DNA from: Gyromitra esculenta
Lineage: Eukaryota; Ascomycota; Pezizomycetes; Pezizales; Discinaceae
Length of the DNA stretch: 64,000 nt
Direction of reading: 5' to 3'
NCBI GenBank assembly: GCA_038503075.1
Contig: JBCAML010000001.1
Location: 744,001-808,000 of the forward strand
A model generated the notes under the pieces. That model was given only the letters and a program-made list of their open reading frames with translations. It was not told the DNA's origin and searched no databases. Shown here in pieces: positions 22,737-34,072 of the stretch (its first letter is position 1; each line of letters begins with the position of its first letter). A program made the position numbers and the translations under genes.

Positions 22737-23480
22737 GTTTGCTAAATCCGATTGTCTGTTGAAACGGGGTCTGAGAGAAAATTCACCCCGGGGAGTTATG
22801 TTGGAACACTGCATTGCAAGTACGTCTCGTGCCCGAAAAAGATCAATCTTTTCAGTGGTAGCATGCGCGTAGGAGCTTAAATAGTAGATACCATCTTTAA
22901 TAGAAAAGCGGTTATCTCTTCGTACCATAGTCTTGGCGCCCGTTTTAAGCCATATATAACTGTGAGCAGTCTCACGATCATTTCACTCGTGGCCCTAGGG
23001 TCGATCGATTCCATTTCTAATGGTAGGATCACATAGATATTGTCACGAGCAATCTTAGGGCTTAGAAAAACCGCTACTACACCCATATGGCCAATAAGCC
23101 AGCGATATTGAGCGGTGAGGAGAGAAGCAGTCTTAACGTTGTTAGTTTTGAAACAAGGGCATACATCTCATCAGAGGCGATGCCAAATGGTTTGTTGCTC
23201 ATGCCGAGTTGGGAAACTCCATGTAGGGCGTACAGTAGTTAACTCTTCCATATTTGCCGCAAAATGAAGTGATTCTGCGATCACTGTCGTAGGTAGGAAA
23301 GAATCTGGAACAAACTTGTTAGGTATAGTTCGATTATAAAAATGACTTGTAGAGTAAGAGTTAAATGGGTAGTTATTAGAGACTCTGATTTCCTTTGCTA
23401 TGTAAATAGATAAGAAACATCTATCCTGGGGCAAAATCTGGTGCTGAAAAACCTCACCTTGGGGATGATTCAATACTTGT
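22690..23480 (-). mobile_element. Ty1/Copia reverse-transcriptase relic
   Basis: On the minus strand, fragments of a Copia-type pol are readable in several frames. VSKLTTLRLLLS lies near 23120-23150, then a segment resembling the AFLNPKI...YM.LP block near 23060, and VRLLTVIYGLKRAPRLWYEE at about 22925-22985, which matches the conserved YGLKQAPRLW box. Stops and frameshifts interrupt the reading frame and the YVDD box is not recognisable. An upstream piece to about 23470 may be the segment before RT. No LTR pair or integrase was identified. Dead remnant. Confidence 0.75.
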
Positions 23481-24009
23481 AATTTCGCTAAATATTGGAA
23501 ATTAAACTTATAAACCTTAGTTTTATTTTAAAGGATAGTTAACGAGGGAGAGAGAAGGGGTAGTGAGACGTACGCCAAACAAATAGTCCGAACTTGTAAC
23601 TAGTTTCTCCACCAAGCAAACAAACTATGATCGACACTAAAGTATAGTAGCCAGTCATGTACCAAGCCTTGAAATTCTGCACGCGCGTTTTAGCTCAACT
23701 GTATGTCGAATATGTTTCCTTTCCTAGCCCATAGGACGGTAGATGCATCCGTAAAAATAGGAGCAATCCACGGGCACCGTATTGTCGTGATAGCAACATC
23801 TACGTTTCTCAACCTAGTGAAACTTCACATCAACACATTTCACAAGAGCCATACCGCTATGGGCATATGCTTCATTAAAATACTAGACTATATCCATTAG
23901 ATGCAGCCCACTTATACAGTAACTTCTCAGCTAGTATGTTGTATGCTTACCTTTTAGTTTGCTCGAGAAGAAATGATTTTTTTGGCCTGAGCCCTTTTTC
24001 GTGGTAATG

Positions 24010-24520
24010 CCTTTTTTTCTCTTATAAAGTCGCTGTGATGCAAGCTATGAACGCTGAATAGCATATGATTGATGGGCATATGTATATGTTTGAATGCTGC
24101 TGAGGTTGATTTGATTTTTGAAATATACATTGGGTGATTTGGATACTCGTGGGGTTTGATCGCTGCATATGTTTGAACGTTAATGAAATGGTCGGATTCT
24201 CTCTTGTAATGTACTACGGGTGCCGGGGTAAGTCTGTCACTGGGTGGAAGTGCAGCCCTTCTCTTGAGGGACCTAAGCTTGCCTGAATCTCTAGATTTTA
24301 TCAATTAACGTAGAATGATACCTAGTGCATATCATCCTTCACTTATTAGAAGCCTTATCAGGGCTTGCTGAGAGTTGTGGACTGAGAGGAAAGGTTGTTT
24401 TCTCTTATTCGCACCGCCACCTGGTGACAGACTTATCCCGACACCCGTAGTACGTGGGTGATTGGGGTATTTGTGAAGTTCGATCACGCATGGGCTAGGT
24501 ATTGTGGTTGAATAGGTACC
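24010..24520 (-). repeat. Diverged repeat pair in the gene desert
   Basis: Two minus-strand translations share the order ...HKYPNHP/HEYPNHP... then SVHNS/SVHSL. At DNA level GGGTGATTTGGATACTCGTGGGG (near 24132) resembles GGGTGATTGGGGTATTTGTGAAG (near 24459). The two blocks are about 330 bp apart and look like an old duplication, probably of repeat origin. No known domain is recognised. Confidence 0.4.
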
Positions 24521-25556
24521 ATGTATTCCTGTTTGCTCGGGAACGCTATAGGTCATTGTTGGGGTTGAAATTGTATGTTTTAATTTGTTGATCGATGTGG
24601 GGATGCGAGGGTGGTGAAGGTGATGGTGGGGTAAAGTTGTCCGTCCGTAGGGCTATGACGCGTGCATGCTTAAACTTGGACCAATTAAATTCGTGTATGG
24701 AACGCCCTTGTCTTACAAAACTTGGCTGGCGCCTAACTAAATTTATGGAAAACTCCTCAACCTACAGATTTCAATAACCAACGCCCCTAAAGAAGGATGC
24801 CTTGTAATATTGTCTCTATACCAGCATTGACGCTCAAGATAGCTTCAAAAATAATACTGACTTAAAGTTTCTCTACATATATTTGATCACATGCACGGGA
24901 TCTCTTAGAACCTTCTAAACTGCGCTTTTTACAACCAAAAGTGAGGGTTTATTCCGCCACAATAACTAGCCCCTGTGTCCTGTAGAAACTTGTAGAGCTT
25001 CATAACTATTGTCATAGGCTTCACAGGTTTTCCTGAGGAATTTTGTTGGCTGTGAGTGTTGGTATTTCGACCTAAAAACGGTAGTCCAGGTTCAGGTGTG
25101 CACGCGCTATGTGCTTGAGATGTAAGAGTCTTTCAAACCCTAATCTAATCCTTCGCAATCACACCTTATAACCTACGACTACCACTCGATTGAATAGCAA
25201 ACCATTATCTGTATCAAAAATATATTCTTTCACGAATTCATATAGGTCTTCTTACACATCATCGACAATGCATTCTCTAGCATCATAGATAAACACCTAG
25301 AAGAAAAACAATAACAAAAAACCTAGCAATGAAGACAACGACCGGAAAGTTCAGAATGGCACGTATAAAAATGATTCAGATCCTCATAAAACATCGCTAA
25401 AACAGGAGGTAGCAGGAAAGATAATAAAAGAGACAAATTATCAATCTACCGAGTACAGACAAGCAGCAATTACTTTGTTCTTGTTGGAGGAAGTTATCTC
25501 CAAAGAGGGGCTAGTTAATAATTAGCGGAAAGGGCTGGGGACAGTGCGGCGGAGAT

Positions 25557-26359
25557 CTAAGTGATCACGCAGCACGAGTTCTGCTTCTGGGCCTATAAAG
25601 CTGTCAGCGATTGTCTACAATTAGAGATGACCCGCAAGGCTCTCTTACCTGCTTATAGAACATCTTCGACGCACTGCTCAACCCCTCACTTCTGGCAACC
25701 AGATTATCAATCTTCTCTCCTCGCTCCAACACGCTCTCAATGGTCTTGTGTAGGACAATCTTGGTCTCGTCTAGCTCTTGCTGAATCTTCATGATGCTGT
25801 CTGCCTGCCGTGGGTCCTGGTACTTGACGATGTACTCGCCCAGCTGTGGCATATCAAGCGTTGGTGTTCCCTCGGCCCATTTTGCACGAGTGTGGAGTGT
25901 CAGAAACTCGTCAATTACTTGCGAGAGGAGCTTGTGTGCAACGAGCTTAGGGTATTCGTGGTCAGAGATTATTACACCAGCGATGCCCTCGGAGCGGCCA
26001 TAGACATGAAAGGTATAAGCTGCAGTGTTTATGTCAGTGAACAAGAACAGTATGGCTCTTCCGGAGAGTAATCGGGTTGTTCCGGGAAGGGGAGGAGGGT
26101 GATGTACATTGTTCTTCGACGTCCTGGCGAGAAGCGGGACCGGTGCGTTCAGCAACCGTGCCCGAGAACATCGTCAGGAACTCGCCGACAGTTGAGCGCT
26201 GGAAATAGCTGAAAGTCGAGAGATCCTTGGCGGAACATAGCTCGTGTGCTGGTTTGGGGGTGTTGCGGATAACCTAAAGAGCTGACCATTAGCTTCCTAT
26301 TCCAGATCATCACCGGAGCTGCGGGGAGTGGTTCTTACGCCGATGTAGTATAGCTTCAT
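25557..26359 (-). CDS. YKT6: R-SNARE YKT6
   Basis: Lipid-anchored longin SNARE for ER-Golgi, endosome and vacuole fusion. Exons on the minus strand: 26359-26339, 26273-26108, 26019-25649 and 25592-25557; 197 aa, the usual YKT6 size. Order: longin domain (MKLYYIGVIRN ... FSYFQRSTVGEFLTMF ... YTFHVYGRSEGIAGV); SNARE motif from about residue 135 (IMKIQQELDETKIVLHKTIESVLERGEKID) with the zero-layer Arg in VLERGEK; and C-terminus AQKQNSCCVIT with adjacent cysteines for palmitoylation and prenylation. The CaaX box is CVIT; many YKT6 proteins end in Met or a similar residue. The gene is divergent from SEC9. Confidence 0.96.
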
Positions 26360-26929
26360 GATGGTAATATGTTGTAGTTTTTTAAGAGATTGAGATCAAG
26401 GTTAAGGTGAAGAGGGATTTGGTTCTGGTGGTTAGAACAAGAGCAACGTCAGTGTTGAGGTTGTTGTGAGGAATTCCGTTGGGGACAGCCGAGGCGGTGG
26501 CTTAGGGGGAAGAAGGATGGAGACACAGCATTACGGGCGTGGATGGTGTCACAAGAGGCGAGGCGCCAGCCTCAGCCCAGCGCTGGAAAGGGCAATTCTG
26601 CACGCAACGCTGGCTTGGCGAGTGGATCTCAGACAGTCACTCGGCGTATACGCAGTAACGCTGTAGCACATATATAGCAACCTCAGCACAGCCCAACCTC
26701 CACCCCCACTCGCTGCCTCAACGTGCTGCAGTCTCTGCACAATGTCGATATCTACCGCTTGGGGCTGGGGCTGATCTTCTATGTGTGTCTCTGGCTTTCG
26801 ATAAATAGATAAGCCCCCGCATTCTGACTCCATTCATAAAGTACGCCGCTGAGTTCTTGTCCTTCCTGCGAACAAGCGACATCTGAAACCATGAGAATCA
26901 CTTCATTATCCCATGTTAGCAGTGCCCTC
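26360..26929. promoter_or_regulatory. YKT6-SEC9 divergent promoter region
   Basis: 570 bp separating two divergently transcribed SNARE genes. No coding signal is seen. An in-frame ATG at 26891 could lengthen SEC9 by 13 residues. No known operator was recognised. Confidence 0.5.
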
Positions 26930-28238
26930 ATGAAAAAATTATTTGGCAGGAAACGTTCCTCCAAGTCATCCTCTGGCCCCACCGCATCACCTATCACTAT
27001 CACTACCTCGTCCTCCTCACATCTACCTACAATCATAGTGACTACACCATCAAAATCTACAATGGCTTCGCCTAGTTTCCACGGCCACTCTTCTCAGGGT
27101 GCGCCTCCTCCGATTCATTCACTCTCCAATGCGGGTGGGCACAGCCACTTCTCGCAGGGTGCATCACCTCCTGACCACGCTCCCTCGCATGCGAGTGGGC
27201 ACATCCCGTCATACCGAATACACGGTGGAACCGGCGGTAACACTTATGCTACACCCGCTCGGGAAAGCGCCTGCGGCGGTAGCGCTGCCCATGGTGCAGA
27301 GTACGGAACGGGTTCCCAAAGGTCCCCAAGTATAGAGTGTGATGGCTGTACCTCTGATAACCGTCCTGCGCAACATACGAACGGTTCCGTGGGAACGCTA
27401 GATTCACCAACCTACGGAGCGTATGGTCGCGCTGATAACACCCTAACTGAAAACGACTCTAATCGCCAACTTACTGCTGAGGAAGAAGAAAAGAAAAATG
27501 TTGAGGCCGTCAAGTCAGAAATCAGCTTTATAAAACGCCAAACCGTACACCCCGCAGAAACTGCACTCCATGTTGCTACCAAAGCTGAAGAAACTGGCCA
27601 AAATACCCTTACCCGTCTCGGTACCCAAGACGATACTCTCCAGCACGTACAGAAGAACATCACTCTGGCAACAAGCCACAGTCGGGTCGTAGGGGAAAAT
27701 ACTGCTGAGCTCAAGACCCTCAATGGTAGTATGTTTGCCATCCACGTTAAAAAACCCCTCCGCTCGACCGCAAGAGTAGATACCGAAGATGCAGAGATCC
27801 TCACATTACGTCATGTCGAGCGGGAAGGACGGGCTGAGATACGGGAGAACTACCAGGGCAGTAATAAGGTTGGGAAAGCGCTTAACGATACACCTGGCAA
27901 AGTAGAGCCACTGGTAAAAACAAGTTTGGCGGAACGATCCAAGTATCAGTTTGAGGCAGACGAAAGTGATGATGATGAGATGGAGGAGCAGATTGAGATG
28001 AATATGGAGGAGATTGCAGCTGTGACAGCGAGATTAAAGGAGTTGGCTTTGGCAAAGCAGCAAGAGGTGGATAGAAATATTGGAGGGCTTGATGCTATTG
28101 AGGGAGAGGTAACTATTTCTCTTGCTCTGTGACATTTTGGGGGGATAGTTTAATTTGCTGACTTTGGTACTTAAATAGGTGCTTCAATTTGATGATCGGA
28201 TGGCAATTAATAGCCATAGAATACGAAGGATTCATTGA
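26930..28238 (+). CDS. SEC9: SNAP-25-type t-SNARE SEC9
   Basis: Plasma-membrane Qb/Qc SNARE that pairs with Sso and Snc proteins in exocytosis. Exons 26930-28108 and 28179-28238; 412 aa. Order: MKKLFGRKRSSK, the family's basic start (hence 26930 rather than 26891); a Ser/Pro/His-rich low-complexity region with a degenerate repeat (GHSSQGAPPPIHSLSNAG / GHSHFSQGASPPDHAPSHAS); Qb helix (VEAVKSEISFIKRQTV ... TLTRLGTQDDTLQHV, with zero-layer Gln); LKTLNGSMFAIHV linker as in other Sec9 proteins; and Qc helix (EEIAAVTARLKELALAKQQE ...) completed by exon 2 (VLQFDDRMAINSHRIRRIH). In the Qc helix the usual DRQ or DTQ of the zero layer reads DRN. Otherwise intact. Confidence 0.93.
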
Positions 28239-30026
28239 GAGGGCTGGTAAATGTTTCTCTCTAGTCTGAACTTTTAAGCTATGTGGCAAGTGGATGATGG
28301 GATGAATTTCGTGAACATTTTTATGAGCGCTGGTTTGACTCAGATTTGGTTATGGTAATGATCATGGTAACGAAGCAGCTGCGAATTAGCATTAGCATGC
28401 AAATACGTGTATATAGTTACACACTCAAGAAGAAGAAATTGACATCTTGAATGATCAAGATGGAGCAATTATCCAATAATTCTGTTACTTCCCTTTCCGT
28501 TTCGTTAAACGTATTCATCCGTGATACAACCTGATATTAAAAGAAAGAACAAAAAGTAGAGCATGAAGCAGGACTTAGCCTTTCGCTAGATTTATCCACT
28601 GTCAAACAAAGAGAGAACTCTCGCATCACGGCTTAATTGAAGTTCCCATCGCTATCCCGTTCAAGGTGCACATTCTGAGTGAAAGAAGAGAATATATTTC
28701 TTTTTTTGATATGTACGAGAGTAACCCCGTTTTGCGGGTCGACGGAACACTGCATACACGCATGCGGTACGCTAAACCAGCCAATGATATTGACCCCCGG
28801 CAACATAAAGTGCACTTCGATGGGGCTTAGAGGAAAAAGAAAAAGGAGAATCATAATTTAAGGGCTTGGTGTCGTATTGTAGACAATGATCGCTATGATT
28901 GGTAATACTACGATGGGATTAAGAGACTGGGTTGATCGGGGGTGGGGTTTTAGACGATGGGATCGGTATTTTGGAACGGGCTGGTGGGGTTTTAAATTTT
29001 CAGGGTTCCGGTGAGAGTAGGATTGAGGAAGAGGATGACTGGGCTGAGTTTGCGTTGTTGTGATGCCGCGAGAGAGTGACTCGATAATTATTTTCTGGGC
29101 TTTTTAGTTGAGCTTTTAGAGCCTGTGTGTTCAGAAATTCGATTTGAAGAATTTATTTGTTTGCAGATCAGGGCTTGAGATCAAGTCGATGGTAGGCTAA
29201 TAGGTATAGTGAGTGATATTCTCGGACTGAATAAGATGGACCGGTAACTGTGATAAGAAAAATTAGATATTACTGTTTGGAAAAAGAATTAGGAAGAATG
29301 ATACACCTGGTTAACAGACAGACGGCCGTAAACTCGCCCTACCTACGAAGACTTTTCATTGATGGTAGTAGTAGGAAATCTTCATGTGTGCCGATGAAAA
29401 GATTGCCAAAGGTAGGCTACATGTAGTCAATCGTGGCTGGGAATTGGTGCAGATAGCTATCGTCTGAGCGCGAAGCAATAGGTAAAGTCGGTTAGAAAGG
29501 AATGGAGAGACCCGTATCTGTAAACGTTCTTTGTCCATCATCTAGTATACTGCCCCGGCTGCTGCAAATGTTCTGTATGATTCTTGGGGCCTGAAAAAGT
29601 TATTAGCTGTTCTAGGGCTCGGGTTACTAACCTTTCTCGGTTCAGGTTACTATCCGCGAAGCCAACTCTGCCTTTTATGATAATACGTGTACCTAAAAAG
29701 TTTTGGGATTCCCCTCTTAATCCCTCCCTCGATGCTAAGCTCATTTTTCGTTTCGGAGTCTGCGTTCAGTGGCGGGAGAGATCTTAACGGGGTTTAGATT
29801 AGATAGCACCCGTAAGAAGAGAAATATATGTAGTAAGTAGCATATATTAAGTAGTGTCATTTATAAAGCCGGACCGGTCAACTACGGGCTATTTTTGACG
29901 TTTTCATAGTAAGTTAGAAAAACGGATAAAATTATCATTTCCTCGAAAACTTTTAGCCTATGTCGTACAACTATCTACAATTACAAATCCGAAAAAATAT
30001 AATACCATGATCTTATAAATAAGCAT
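28239..30026. other. Intergenic region between SEC9 and UTP22 (convergent)
   Basis: 1.8 kb, A+T-rich, with no recognised protein or RNA gene. The ORFs at 29538-29787 on both strands have no family signal. A CTACATGTAG palindrome lies at 29417-29426. Nothing else is supported. Confidence 0.55.
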
Positions 30027-33000
30027 CTACTCCCTGTTCACCTCAATCTTTTTCACTAACTCTCTACCTAGCCTTGCGATCTCGTTAAGCATAGCTTTTT
30101 TATTGATAAGAAGTTTTGCGTTCTAAATAAAAATATCGTTAGCACAGTATTAAGGAAAGGAAATCGATAAGGGGGGAGAGAAACTAACATTATCATCGGC
30201 ATCGCCACCTTTCTTTCTTTCTACAACTGGGATCGTTGAATACGTAAGATTCACCTTCCATCCTCTAGCATTTGTGCATAGCGGGCTCCAGAGACATCCC
30301 ACCGTAGTTCCAGATAGACCATCGTGGAAATAGATAAGATTGTCGCCATAAATAGTCTACTCGGAAATTAACAAAACAAAAGTGGGAGCACGGAGTGGGA
30401 GGGACAAACCGAAAGCTCGGAGAGAAACATTTCCACAGGATCAAGTGCCAACTTCGCAATGTCTTGCCCGGTGATAGCCTCCACTTTCTGTAGATTTTTG
30501 AACTTCGACTGCTGCTTCTTAGTCCGGATCCCTGCCGCAATAAAGTTCGGGTTCAGGTGTAGAACAAAATCGTAGTCCGCTAATGAGGAGGCGAAGAGGT
30601 TTCCGATATTAACTGATAGCCCACCGTTTTTGACGCTTTCCCAAGTAACCCTCGCTAGTGCTGTCATTCTTGCAGCTACAACCTTTGCCGGCCCTTTCTC
30701 AGTCCAAATTGTCCCTTCCTGGTTGTGGTTTGATGCCACAAATAAAATCACCCTATTCAGCGCGGGATCACTCTTTCTCAGTGCATCGAAGTTTTCGACG
30801 ATCTTCTCGACATCTGATGTTGTCAAGCCACCAGTAGACATATCAACAACCAGCGGCTCCGTCCTCCAGTCCCACTGCGAAAGAAACAGAATTGTCCTCA
30901 GGAACCCAGTCATGACGCTCGAAGGTGGGGCCCAGGGAGATGAGTTGATGAAACACCGAAGCGTAACAAGCTCCACTAGTTCCTCCGAGATATGAGGAGA
31001 TAGGAGATGCGAGTGGAACCACTTCTTAACTAAACGGACTGTAGGAGAAAGAGCAGGGAAGCGGTGGCAAAGTTTCTGGAAGTCTTGGGTGTGGAGAGGA
31101 CCGTAGATGAATTCTCGACAATGTTCACTAAGCGCTTGACTTATTTCGTCTCTCGTACGAGGGGACAGTGATTTGTCCTTTAGTTGCCTCTCGAGAAGGT
31201 TGCGTTCTCGGTCGTGATAGATCCGTACCCGGAATGTGGCACCAGTCAAGTAAATTATATCCAGGAAAGCGTTATTCATTGTGGCACGAGTTTCGTTTTC
31301 AAGGCCAATTCGAGTGTATACGTCCTTGCCTTTCGCTTTCTCAAGGAGCTCAGCCATCTTTAGGAGAAATGCGATCTTTGCTTTCTGGACGGCGACAAGA
31401 TCTTCCGGCCATTTGAGCGAACTCTCGAACTGCACGACCACATTTGCCGGCTCCATCAGGGCCGTCCCATCAGCTGCCAGCAAAGGAATCTGTACCGTAG
31501 AATAACGCAACGAGGGCGCAGCTGCAGATACTTGACGAAGCTGTAATGGTAGACCCTCAAGGTCTCGTAGGTCCTTCACAAGTGTATCGAACCCACTCAT
31601 TGCCGGCTGGAAGGGTGCCGTTGTCTGTGATCCGGTAATTTGGGATTTTGGGAGAAGGTGGGTGAATTTATCGCCGATGAAAGTGATGTTCTTTGCAACT
31701 TCATCTCCAACATGCCGTTGGATGATATACTGGACTATTTGGTTGAAAATTGATAGTTTTACATCCTTGTCCGTCCAGACAACACTTTCAAGAATGCTTC
31801 CGTCCTTAAACCGGCGTAAATCTGCTTTGGGGCCCCAGAATTTACGATATTCTGCTGCTTCTTTTTTATGTTCAGCTGGTGGGCCGTGGTCGACGGCTCT
31901 TGCACATTGAGTGGCGTCTAATAGGAAGCCTACGGTTATGTATTGTTCTTTGTTGGTTTCCATGGGCTGCTTTAAGCCGAGAGTTGGTTGAGCTGGTGTT
32001 GGTAGGGCTAAATGAATTAAGGAAACCCTGTCCCCGAGACCCTTTGCGAGGATATCGTACAGTTTCTGAGAATACGATAACGTGTGGCTTATGCAATCCA
32101 AACTTTTCGCCGCTGGTCCTGATTCCTTTCCAGCTGTAGTAATTGGGATTTGAGCAATAGCATCGAACCTGGAATACGGCTCATCCACCCTATTCAAAAA
32201 TATAGCATCGAAATTATCTGAGGTAGTATCGTTGAGAAGCTTCATAGTTACTTCCGCTTCGTGTTTTAGCTTTGAGAATAGTTAGCCCGTATGCTTCGGA
32301 ATTTCCAGTGATACCACAAACCAATTTATAAGACCATGGTGTCATTTTAAAGAGCACGTTCAGTCCATTTGAGCCATCAAACAATACTGGCAATTTTGAG
32401 TCCTTGATCCTCACTTCCTCGCCAGCGTTGAAGATCAGAGGGTTTGCCACTAAATCTCTGGTGGCCAGGAATTGAATTACGGCCTTGAACATTTGATAAT
32501 TGCTGTACCCCGGAGAAACGGTCGCGTGCCCCTTAGAACCTCCTCCCTTTAACAAAAAGGCAACCAAAATGGCCCACTCAAAATGGCCAAATCCACCTTT
32601 GCTGAAATCTCCTGTGAAACCGCGCTGCCGTAACCATACTCGGCCTAAAATACATGCGTCTTTGAACGCGGCGCAAGATTCTGAAGCTGCGTGGATCTGC
32701 GACAGGTGTGGGAAGTAGGTTGTATCTGCTAATAGGGACGAATTGTACATTGGCGTCGGGTTCATTTTGGGAGCCTTTGCAGCATCTCCCTCGGCCTGGA
32801 TAGGCCTTACGCAATTCTGGGTCGGAAGGAGTTTACGGACTGCAAAAGTATCCTTGATTCCGGCGGGAATCAGTCTGATTGTGCATTTGGATGCAGTAAA
32901 GTCCAACTCACTGCCATCTCCACTTGGGGAAATCACCAGAACTGGTCGCAGGAGATCATCGTTGATATAACTGATCGCCAGTTTTACTTTGAGTTCTTTC

Positions 33001-33834
33001 GATTGTTGGATTCCGGCTGCAAGACTTGCGAGGTAGTACGCTCTCTTGTGAAAGTATCGGTAGTTGAGGTAATCCTTTTCTTGGAAGATTGACTAAATAC
33101 ATGTTTAACAATCGCCATTCTTTTAGCTGCCGGTGATAAACATACCGCGGGCATGGAAAGAACCAAATCAATCGAGAATCCTTCAGTCTGCTTGATGGCG
33201 GTTTTGAGCGCATAGCCACCAACGATGTTGATATAGGATGGTTTCGCATATGAGAACTTATACATGACGTTTTCTGTCGGCTTTGGTTCTGGGAATGGGA
33301 TATTGATTTTGCGCTTCTTCATCTCTTTCTCGGCTTCACTAATCTACAATTACACCATCAGTTTCGCTTTTCACTTAAGACAGAAGTAAACTATGAACCT
33401 ACAGGAATATCCAAGCGCTCCGGGATAGCTTCGATGACACTTTTCAACTTATGCAAGACTTTCTCCGCAGGTACCATGCGCTTCTGGTGGTTCAAGCGGA
33501 CTTCCTTCAAAAGTTCCTCCGTCTCCATTCGAAACACGTTTGATTTGTACTCGTACATGTCGCTGACCGCTTGAGCCTTCTCTTGTTCGGAAGCAGCACC
33601 TCCGGCACTTTTGGTCTTCTTTTGTTTCCTCTTTTTTGACTCTGGGCTAGGCTTCTCGTCGCCGTCACTGATTTCCGCATCGTCGCCGGACTCGTCGGAA
33701 GAGCCTTCAACTACATCCTCCTCAACCTCCATTCCTCCGTCTGAAACAGCATCGACATATTTGGCACTATCGACGGGCTCGGAAGCGCTAGCATCCTTAA
33801 GATCTGTTCGGCGTTTCTTTGTAACGGGAGCCAT
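30027..33834 (-). CDS. UTP22: U3 snoRNP-associated protein UTP22 (Nrap family)
   Basis: Component of the UTP-C module of the 90S small-subunit processome; needed for early 18S rRNA processing in the nucleolus. Exons on the minus strand: 33834-33403, 33343-33146, 33092-32322, 32269-30410, 30356-30189 and 30122-30027; 1174 aa, normal for Nrap/Utp22. Order: acidic, Lys-rich N-terminus (SSDESGDDAEISDGDE, KKRKQKKTK); Nrap nucleotidyltransferase-like repeats (FPEPKPTENVMYKFSYAKPSYINIVGGYALKT; CILGRVWLRQRGF; WGPKADLRRFKDGSILESVVW; TVRLVKKWFHSHLLSPHI); and C-terminal domain (VYGD-like IYGDNLIYFHDGLSG, LWSPLCTNARGWKVNL). The Met of MAPVTKKRRTDL was chosen; longer in-frame starts to 33960 exist. The gene is divergent from IPI3. 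Confidence 0.96.
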
Positions 33835-34072
33835 GGTAACAATTGGAAGTTTTTCGGTATCGGGGGTGGTTGCAGTCGTAAATAGTTTCTTGGTGTTGGA
33901 AGTTCTTAAATTTTCTGTGTAACACCTAACCCTTAGCACACGCATAGGTGCACGGACCATGAGGCTCTTCTATCGCAGAAAACATTTTTAGAACGTCAAC
34001 TCTCGCTAGATCTCAATCCAACTCCGCCGTTCTCAGGATCCCAAGGCGATTACACCAGAAATATAAAGAATA
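33835..34072. promoter_or_regulatory. Compact UTP22-IPI3 bidirectional promoter
   Basis: Only 238 bp separate the start codons of two ribosome-biogenesis genes. The interval contains a telobox-like CCTAACCCTTA (33925-33935) and a T-rich block TTCTTAAATTTTCTG (about 33903-33917) that weakly resembles the yeast rRNA-processing element. Functional assignment is inference. Confidence 0.5.

Larger units (their letters stand above)
20013..25556. other. 5.5-kb gene-free, transposon-relic region
   Basis: Largest gene desert of the window, between the convergent ends of SEC63 and YKT6. It is A+T-rich and without intact ORFs. It contains a foldback element, a degenerate direct duplication, a Copia-type reverse transcriptase relic and a second diverged repeat pair, each listed separately. 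Many stops and apparent C-to-T drift suggest old repeats inactivated by mutation, possibly by RIP; that is inference, because dinucleotide indices were not computed. Confidence 0.7.

Noticed and set aside
29538..29787. Opposed ORFs of about 67 codons near 29.6 kb.
   Set aside because: No recognised domain, no splice partners; left as unannotated intergenic sequence.
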